64,000 bases of DNA from JACJYC01 sp964558465 (GTDB taxonomy: Bacteria; Bacteroidota; Bacteroidia; Chitinophagales; Saprospiraceae): the NCBI GenBank assembly GCA_964558465.1, contig CAZLEF010000022.1:1-64000 (forward strand), read 5' to 3'. The stretch's first letter is position 1; every line of letters begins with the position of its first letter. The notes beneath the pieces are model-generated. The model worked only from the letters and a program-made list of their open reading frames with translations, did no database searches and was not told the origin of the DNA. Made by a program: the position numbers and the translations under genes. Positions 58,640 through 64,000 of the stretch are shown here, in pieces.

Positions 58640-59518
58640 CTAGTACAAATCATCCACCCGCATCTTGAGGTATTTTTTCACAACCAGCCATGTGCTGGCG
58701 CCGCTGATGCCTGCTCCAAGCAGGGCCAGACCGGCAAACAGCCAGATCATGCCTGCCGTCATTTCAGCAGTGTTCAGGTCCGGGGCCTTGTGACCGATCC
58801 AGGAAATCAACACCATCAGGCACCCGATTGCAATGCAGGCGCTCAGCAGCCCGTGGCGGATAGCCCGGAACAGATAAGGCCTGGTGATGAACGCCCAGGT
58901 TGCCCCGACTAATTGCATGTTTTTGATCAGGAACCGGTTGGCGAAAAGGGACAACCGTATGGTATTATGGATCAGGAACCCGGTCGCCAGGATGGTCAGC
59001 ATCACCAGAACGGCAACGATCCAGTTCAACCGGTTGAGGTTGACGGACAATTCATTGAAAAAACTTTCCTGGTAATAAACATCCTGAACAGAGGGTTGGC
59101 TCAGCAGGCCTTCCCGGATCGCCTTCAGGCTGTCGGTTTCCAGATAATCTGACCGGACATTGAACTGTATGATATCAAAAAACGGGTTGGGAAGGTCCAG
59201 ACGCAACAAGTCTTCACCCAATTCCCGGCTCATAATGCGACTTGCCTCCTCCCGTGATGTGAAACGGACGGACCCCGGTTTTACAAATGTGGATCCGTTC
59301 AACCGGTTTTGAAGGGCTTCCACCTCTTCCGGCGGAACGTCTTCTTTCAGTTCGGCTAAAAGGTTGATGCCTTCCCTCAGTCCCTTCATTAAATTTTGAG
59401 AATGAAGGGATAATAAACCAAAGAAACCCAAAAAAAATAAAGCAAGCGCCATGCTGAGGATAGCGTAAACATAGTTGGGCCTGGCTGAGGAAGAAGCACT
59501 TTCGGAATTTTCCGCCAT
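58640..59518 (-). CDS. ftsX: Cell division permease FtsX
   Basis: Inner-membrane partner of the FtsE ATPase; controls peptidoglycan hydrolases at the septum. The 292-residue protein has a first span (YVYAILSMALALFFLGFFGLL), a periplasmic domain of about 110 residues (EDVPPEEVEALQNRLNGSTFVKPGSVRFTSREEASRIM) and three further spans with the conserved FLIHNTIRLSLFANRFLIKNMQLVGATWAFITRPYL, typical of FtsX. FtsE is not adjacent. It heads an operon with DUF3098 and truB. The divergent small membrane protein gene begins 110 bp upstream. Confidence 0.93.
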   Translation of the reverse strand: MAENSESASSSARPNYVYAILSMALALFFLGFFGLLSLHSQNLMKGLREGINLLAELKEDVPPEEVEALQNRLNGSTFVKPGSVRFTSREEASRIMSRELGEDLLRLDLPNPFFDIIQFNVRSDYLETDSLKAIREGLLSQPSVQDVYYQESFFNELSVNLNRLNWIVAVLVMLTILATGFLIHNTIRLSLFANRFLIKNMQLVGATWAFITRPYLFRAIRHGLLSACIAIGCLMVLISWIGHKAPDLNTAEMTAGMIWLFAGLALLGAGISGASTWLVVKKYLKMRVDDLY

Positions 59519-59617
59519 TTTTGGTCAAATATGCCGCGAAGATAACAACTTTGGCTGACAGGCGGAGGCTTCCGGGTTTTTGAACCGGGTTTGACCATTA
59601 ATTTTATTAACTTTGAC

Positions 59618-59625
59618 TAAATTTG
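59618..59625 (+). promoter_or_regulatory. -7 box TAAATTTG
   Basis: Exact TANNTTTG ending 3 bp before the ATG at 59629. If real, the transcript is leaderless or translation starts downstream. Confidence 0.45.
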
Positions 59626-59628
59626 CGC

Positions 59629-60087
59629 ATGAAATCTCCTTCCGATATTTTTTTTAAACGGATCAGCAATCCGGTTTTTCAGGCCTTGGTTGGCCTGGGA
59701 ATGGTATTCGTCCTGACAACGGCCGGAAAACTGGTTGGGCTCACCGGCCTGATCACGGTTTCGGAACGTTTCCCGTGGATGACTGCGGCAGCCACCATGC
59801 TGTTGTTTGCCATGTTCAACAGCATGATCTCCCTTTCAACCCCCAATATGGCATGGTACTGGGGAAGATCCTTGTACGGATTCATGGGGTTGGCAACCGG
59901 GGCGGGGTTCCTGGCCTACCTTTTTTCCTCCATTCCGATCGGTGAGGCGGGGTCCTACCGGTGGATCTATGTGGTGGTCGCTTTTGGTTACCTGATTTTT
60001 TTGATCATCGTTACCCTGATCCGGAAAATTGTCGAGTTTGCAGAAAAGGAAGAATGGACGCAACCGCGACAACGAAGGGGGCGGTAA
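59629..60087 (+). CDS. Four-span membrane protein, unknown role
   Basis: A 152-residue inner-membrane protein with four hydrophobic spans: VFQALVGLGMVFVLTTAGKL, PWMTAAATMLLFAMFNSMISL, GFMGLATGAGFLAYLFSSI and WIYVVVAFGYLIFLIIVTLI. A basic tail follows (KEEWTQPRQRRGR). The loops carry few charges, and the second loop has STPNMAWYWGRSLYG. I recognise no named family. Start at ATG 59629 (MKSPSDIFFKR); an in-frame TTG two codons earlier overlaps the -7 box. It precedes the lipoprotein MsrB gene by 30 bp, but that gene has its own -7 box. Confidence 0.7.
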   Translation: MKSPSDIFFKRISNPVFQALVGLGMVFVLTTAGKLVGLTGLITVSERFPWMTAAATMLLFAMFNSMISLSTPNMAWYWGRSLYGFMGLATGAGFLAYLFSSIPIGEAGSYRWIYVVVAFGYLIFLIIVTLIRKIVEFAEKEEWTQPRQRRGR

Positions 60088-60092
60088 TGCCA

Positions 60093-60100
60093 TATTTTTG
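60093..60100 (+). promoter_or_regulatory. -7 box TATTTTTG for msrB
   Basis: Exact TANNTTTG, 17 bp before the ATG at 60118. Confidence 0.6.
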
Positions 60101-60117
60101 CCCTAAAATTTCAAAAC

Positions 60118-60633
60118 ATGCGTTTTATCCTCACTATTTTTTTCGGATTGTTCCTGATCACATCCTGCCAGAGAGCGCAACAATCCGCGAATGGAAACCC
60201 GGCCGCCGGCGCGATCAACCCGGAAATTGTCAAAATTGAAAAAACAGATGCAGAATGGAAAGCCCGGTTGTCTGAACTGGAATACCATGTGCTCCGTCAG
60301 GCAGGCACCGAACGGGCTTTTTCCGGAAAATACTGGGACAACCACGAGGAGGGTATCTATAACTGCAAAGCCTGCGGCCTTCCGCTGTTCGACTCCAAAA
60401 CCAAATTTGAATCCGGAACCGGCTGGCCCAGCTTCTACGAGCCGGTCAACAAGGGGAACGTGATCGAGAAATCAGATCATTCCTACGGCATGGTCCGGGT
60501 TGAAGTATTGTGCGCCCGTTGCGACGGCCACCTTGGCCATGTTTTCGACGACGGCCCGGAACCCACCGGCCTGCGGTACTGCATGAATTCCGTTTCTCTG
60601 GACTTTAAACCATCCGGGACTAAAAAAAATTAA
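60118..60633 (+). CDS. msrB: Lipoprotein peptide-methionine (R)-S-oxide reductase
   Basis: Repairs methionine-R-sulfoxide in proteins. The 171-residue MsrB has the zinc cysteines C83, C86 (YNCKACGLPLF) and C132, C135 (LCARCDGHLGHVFDDGP), the substrate motif SGTGWPSF, and the catalytic C155 in RYCMNSVSL. Unusually for a stand-alone MsrB it begins with a lipoprotein signal (MRFILTIFFGLFLITSC, C17 lipidated), so it works in the envelope, protecting exported proteins. The resolving system must reach the periplasm; no thioredoxin-like partner is adjacent. It has its own promoter and is followed by a large repeat block. Confidence 0.92.
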   Translation: MRFILTIFFGLFLITSCQRAQQSANGNPAAGAINPEIVKIEKTDAEWKARLSELEYHVLRQAGTERAFSGKYWDNHEEGIYNCKACGLPLFDSKTKFESGTGWPSFYEPVNKGNVIEKSDHSYGMVRVEVLCARCDGHLGHVFDDGPEPTGLRYCMNSVSLDFKPSGTKKN

Positions 60634-60679
60634 GCGCAAACCGTAACCTGACAGGCCGCTTTTCGTTATAACATGAGTT

Positions 60680-60925
60680 ATCCTTAACCACCAGGACACA
60701 AAGGAATCACAAGGGACGCCAAGAAAATTGGGCCCTTTGTGCAATATTCGTATTAAAACCTCCCGAAAAGCTGGATAAGTTGTTTTAAAACAAGAATCAT
60801 CCATAACCACAAGGACACAAAGGAACCACAAGGGACGCCAAGAAAATTGTGCCCTTTGTGCAATCTTCGTGCCTTTGTGTTAAAACCTCCCGGAAAGCCG
60901 GATAAGTTGTTTTAAAACAAGAATC
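60680..60925. repeat. Tandem duplication of a ~120-bp palindromic element
   Basis: Unit 1 (60680-60798, 119 bp) and unit 2 (60799-60925, 127 bp) are near-identical. Each contains an imperfect inverted repeat (cacaaaggaac and gccctttgtg arms) and ends in ttgttttaaaacaagaatc, itself a palindrome around ttttaaaa. Both lie between the msrB and protease genes and contain no gene. Confidence 0.9.
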
Positions 60926-60960
60926 ATCCCGAACTTCAGCCTGGGTCAAAATTCGGGATG
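60925..60960 (-). repeat. Second copy of the catcccgaa hairpin, inverted
   Basis: catcccgaa (60925-60933) pairs with ttcgggatg (60952-60960). The reverse complement matches the rpsP terminator hairpin at 48329-48364, including flanking tgagt and gaattttg. Confidence 0.75.
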
Positions 60961-61027
60961 ACTCAGGTGTATTTTTTCTCATATCCCTTGCCGATTTGAT
61001 TTTCTTGCACAATAATCCAAACCTGGT

Positions 61028-64000
61028 ATGAAAAACAATTTTTACACCTTTTCAACCCTTCATTTGTTTTTTTTGATGTTTTTCCTGTTGTCCGGCCCCG
61101 GTTCGGCCGTTCATGCCCAGATCAGCAGGGGAGGGGCCCCCAGAAGTTTCCGTACGACCCTTGCCGGTGACATTCCTGCAGTGGTTACCCCCGCGGTTGA
61201 CCTGGTAAAGATCCGCCTGGAAGATGAAGAAAATGACCGGACCAATAGCCCGATCCGGTTTGCCATCCCCTTTAAAGTGCATTACAGTTTGTCCAATTCC
61301 GGAAAATGGGAGGAATTGCCCGGTGGCGACCGGATCTGGCGGCTCCGGATCCATTGTCCAGGCGCCCAATCCGTCAATTTTTTGTACGACGACTTTTATA
61401 TGCCCGAAGGCGGGTTGTTCTATATTTATTCACCCGACCGAAGCCGGATCCTCGGCGCATTCGGCGCGCACAATAACCGGCCCTACAGCGGGTTTGCCAC
61501 TGCGGTACTGACGGGGGAAGAGGCCATTCTGGAGTACTACGAACCGGTTGAGCATCGCGGTCAGGGGCGGATCGCCGTTTCCCAGATCGCACATGGGTAC
61601 CGTTTCTTCGGGGAAGACGGGAGCGAGGGCCTGGGCGATTCCGGGTCATGCCAGGTCAACGTTAACTGCTCGCCCGAGGGCGACAACTGGCAAACGGAAA
61701 AAAGAAGTGTGGCCCGCATCGTGGTCAACGGCTCATCCTTGTGCACTGGTACCCTGATCAATAATTCCGCACAAGACTGCACACCCTATTTCCTCACCGC
61801 CAACCATTGCATTGAAGGCAGTTATGACGCGGTTACCAACCCCAACATTCCGGGTTTTGTTTTTTACTGGAACTATGAACGGCCGGGTTGCCCCAATACG
61901 GGGACGCCACCCGACGAAACAACCGTTGGCGCAACCGTGGTCGCCAATCCCAGCGTTGGCGGTAATGCCGCCGCTTCTTCCGATTTTGCCCTGCTTCGGC
62001 TCAACTCCAACCCGGCAGATGTTTACAGTGTTCATTTTGCGGGATTTGACGCCTCGGGTCAACCCGGAACCGGCGGCGTCGGCATCCACCACCCCGCAGG
62101 CGACGCAAAAAAAATAGCCACCCACAATATCACCCCCACGTCTGTGGTGAGTGATCATTATTGGAGGGTGTTCTGGCTGCAAACGGCTAACGGCTGGAGT
62201 GTGACGGAAGGAGGCTCCTCCGGCTCAGGCCTGTTCAACAGCAATAAAAAACTGATTGGCCAATTGTTCGGCGGTTTTGCAGGGGGGCAACCTAACTGCT
62301 CGAACCCTGCAAATGACGAAGGTGATTACGGCAAGCTTTCCTGGTCGTGGAACAATGACGGCGCAACCGACAGCCGGCGCAGACTGCGGGATTGGCTCGA
62401 TCCCGTAGGCGGCGGCTCCATCACCGTGGTAAACGGCCAGTCAAGCTGCATCCCTTTGAATTGCCAGTTGAATAACGCAGGCCTCTCCGATATAACTTGT
62501 AACGATAATGGCACGGAAACCCCAACAGACGATTATTTTACCTTTACCCTGAACCCCACTGGCGACGACCTGGCCCTGACTTATACCGTATCCGGCGCTA
62601 ATATCACCCCCACAACCGGCGCCTACGGGGCCCCGACCACATTTACCGCCCCGGCAGGGTCGGCCGGCGGCAACAACCTCAACCTGACGATTTCAGACGC
62701 CTTCAGCCAGGGCTGCCAGCTCGCAGTTACGGTAGTGGCGCCAGGGACCTGCAGCGCCATCGTCCCTTGTTCGATCAGCAGCGCAGGCTTGTCCAATGTC
62801 CAATGCCATAACAACGGTACAACCAATAACCCCGCCGACGATTATATCACTTTCCGGCTGCTTGTATCGGGGATCAATACCAGTTCCACCTACAAAGTCC
62901 TCGGTCCCATATCCGGGACAAACAGGGGGACTTACGGCGTACCTAAAACCTTCCGGACCAATTCCGGTACGGCCGGTAATGGAAACGTTACCATCACTTT
63001 GCAGGACCTGAACGATACCGGCTGCACTTTGCAATTTGTCCTCACCGACCCGGGTGTTTGCAGTTCGGCGCCGCCGCCTTGCGCGATCACCGCTTCCGGG
63101 ATCTCCGGGATAACCTGCAACGATAACGGGTCGCCGGCCAATGCATCCGATGACCGGATCGTCTTCACCCTGGCGCCAACCGGGGTTTCCACCGGTACTT
63201 CCTACACGATCAGCGGAGCTGCGCTCTCCCCGCAAACCGGGGTTTTTGGGCAGAGCGCCATCTTCACAGCAGCGGCAGGTACAGCCGGTAGCGGTAATCT
63301 AAATCTTGTTATATCGGATGTCAGCAACCCGGGATGCCAATTGTCCGTCGTGGTCAATGACCCTGGGTCTTGTTCCGCAGGTGGGCCCGTGTGTTCAATC
63401 GCGGGGGCCAATCTTTCCAATGTCGCCTGCCAGGATAACGGCACGCCTTCCGACCCTTCCGACGATTTCATCGGCTTTTCCCTGAATCCCACCGGATCAG
63501 CATTAAGCGCAGGATACACCGTCAGCGGCGCTGCGATCACTCCTTCGGGAGGGAATTACGGCGGCAATACCGCTTTTTTCACATTACCGGGGACGGCCGG
63601 AGACGGGAATTTGAACCTGCTCATTTCAGATAATAACCAGGCAGGATGTCAGTTGTCTGTGTTGGTAACAGACCCGGGAACCTGTTCCGATTTCTCCGGC
63701 CCTGATTGCAGCGTTCAAGCTGCGGGTTGTCAAAACACGACGATCAATATCGGCGCCAATGACGCAGCAGTACTCAATTTGCAGTCACTGGTGGTTTCCC
63801 CCGACCCCTCCTGCAGTTACCAGGTGCAGTTGATCAGTCCGAGGAGCAATGTTTTTACCTGCGGCAGTTTGGGCGTGAGATCGGTCACCATCCGGGTCAC
63901 GGATAACAACGGGCAAGCCAAAACCTGTTCCGTGCTGGTAACCGTTGCCGACCCGGCCGGGAACTGCGGCGAAACTGCGGGCAATAAAACGCAAGTGGAA
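61028..64000 (+). CDS. Secreted lysyl-endopeptidase-like serine protease with tandem C-terminal repeats (partial)
   Basis: Open from ATG 61028 to the window end (991 codons, no stop), so the 3' end is missing. A signal peptide (LHLFFLMFFLLSGPGSAVHA) precedes a prodomain and then a trypsin-fold domain of the lysyl endopeptidase (Achromobacter protease I) type: His260 in LTANHCIEGS, Asp319 in SSDFALLRLN and Ser398 in EGGSSGSGLF. From about residue 475 four tandem units of about 100 residues follow (CNDNG...DDxxxFTL...YTVSGA...FT..AGTAG.GNLNL.ISD...GCQL.V.V.DPGTCS), then a different cysteine-containing domain. Likely T9SS cargo with its sorting domain beyond the window. Extracellular protein digestion is the probable role. 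Confidence 0.88.
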   Translation, partial: MKNNFYTFSTLHLFFLMFFLLSGPGSAVHAQISRGGAPRSFRTTLAGDIPAVVTPAVDLVKIRLEDEENDRTNSPIRFAIPFKVHYSLSNSGKWEELPGGDRIWRLRIHCPGAQSVNFLYDDFYMPEGGLFYIYSPDRSRILGAFGAHNNRPYSGFATAVLTGEEAILEYYEPVEHRGQGRIAVSQIAHGYRFFGEDGSEGLGDSGSCQVNVNCSPEGDNWQTEKRSVARIVVNGSSLCTGTLINNSAQDCTPYFLTANHCIEGSYDAVTNPNIPGFVFYWNYERPGCPNTGTPPDETTVGATVVANPSVGGNAAASSDFALLRLNSNPADVYSVHFAGFDASGQPGTGGVGIHHPAGDAKKIATHNITPTSVVSDHYWRVFWLQTANGWSVTEGGSSGSGLFNSNKKLIGQLFGGFAGGQPNCSNPANDEGDYGKLSWSWNNDGATDSRRRLRDWLDPVGGGSITVVNGQSSCIPLNCQLNNAGLSDITCNDNGTETPTDDYFTFTLNPTGDDLALTYTVSGANITPTTGAYGAPTTFTAPAGSAGGNNLNLTISDAFSQGCQLAVTVVAPGTCSAIVPCSISSAGLSNVQCHNNGTTNNPADDYITFRLLVSGINTSSTYKVLGPISGTNRGTYGVPKTFRTNSGTAGNGNVTITLQDLNDTGCTLQFVLTDPGVCSSAPPPCAITASGISGITCNDNGSPANASDDRIVFTLAPTGVSTGTSYTISGAALSPQTGVFGQSAIFTAAAGTAGSGNLNLVISDVSNPGCQLSVVVNDPGSCSAGGPVCSIAGANLSNVACQDNGTPSDPSDDFIGFSLNPTGSALSAGYTVSGAAITPSGGNYGGNTAFFTLPGTAGDGNLNLLISDNNQAGCQLSVLVTDPGTCSDFSGPDCSVQAAGCQNTTINIGANDAAVLNLQSLVVSPDPSCSYQVQLISPRSNVFTCGSLGVRSVTIRVTDNNGQAKTCSVLVTVADPAGNCGETAGNKTQVE
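62460..63691 (+). repeat. Four tandem ~100-residue extracellular domains in the protease
   Basis: Units at about 62460-62755, 62764-63066, 63073-63379 and 63387-63691. Each begins near a Cys plus a GLSN-like turn and ends DPGTCS-like, with two further Cys. DNA copies differ throughout, so the array is old. Confidence 0.85.

Overview
The window is a stretch of chromosome from a member of the Bacteroidota, most likely Saprospirales (Saprospiraceae/Lewinellaceae-like). It is probably an assembly scaffold, because it contains a 100-N gap at 17868-17967. The assignment rests on a type IX secretion (T9SS) cassette (PorP/SprF, a PorE-like TPR/propeller/OmpA protein, and a giant adhesin with the gliding-motility C-terminal sorting domain), a TonB receptor with a carboxypeptidase-regulatory-like plug extension, LytS/LytTR signalling, DUF3098, DUF1573, a DUF3417 glycogen phosphorylase, and repeated TANNTTTG -7 promoter boxes, which are specific to this phylum. 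Base composition is moderately GC-rich, except for one AT-rich hydrolase gene (7277-8092).

Layout. 80-4210 is housekeeping: Nudix hydrolase, N-carbamoylputrescine amidase, deoxynucleoside kinase, GatC, an ABC ATPase and a cobalamin adenosyltransferase. 4262-7131 is a cofactor cluster (MobA-like, SufS, SufU). 7277-12836 holds the foreign-looking hydrolase, an ECF sigma factor with a membrane partner, an acyltransferase-like protein, a lipoprotein pyrophosphatase homologue that lacks two catalytic aspartates, and small envelope proteins. 13019-17706 looks like one operon: TonB receptor, secreted protein, LytS kinase, LytTR regulator. 18044-34105 mixes core enzymes (LipA, UPRT, RsmB-type methyltransferase, MutS) with envelope proteins, including a 985-residue HExxH protease/propeller/barrel fusion.

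35821-45939 is the T9SS adhesin cassette. 46022-48296 carries signal peptidase I and ribosomal protein S16. 48874-60633 carries two large unrecognised helical proteins, an EI24 membrane protein, a Uma2-type nuclease, glycogen phosphorylase, the ftsX-DUF3098-truB operon and a lipoprotein MsrB. The window ends inside a secreted lysyl-endopeptidase-like protease followed by four tandem domains of about 100 residues that I cannot name.

Two genome-scale patterns stand out. First, at least twelve genes have an exact TANNTTTG box a short distance upstream, which fixes several translation starts (for example a TTG start for mutS). Second, many intergenic spaces hold a private low-complexity array with a period of 8-10 bp, often in two parts (a G-rich or GATT-type half followed by a C- or AATC-type half), always next to gene ends. 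I saw no rRNA, tRNA, CRISPR array, transposase or prophage genes.
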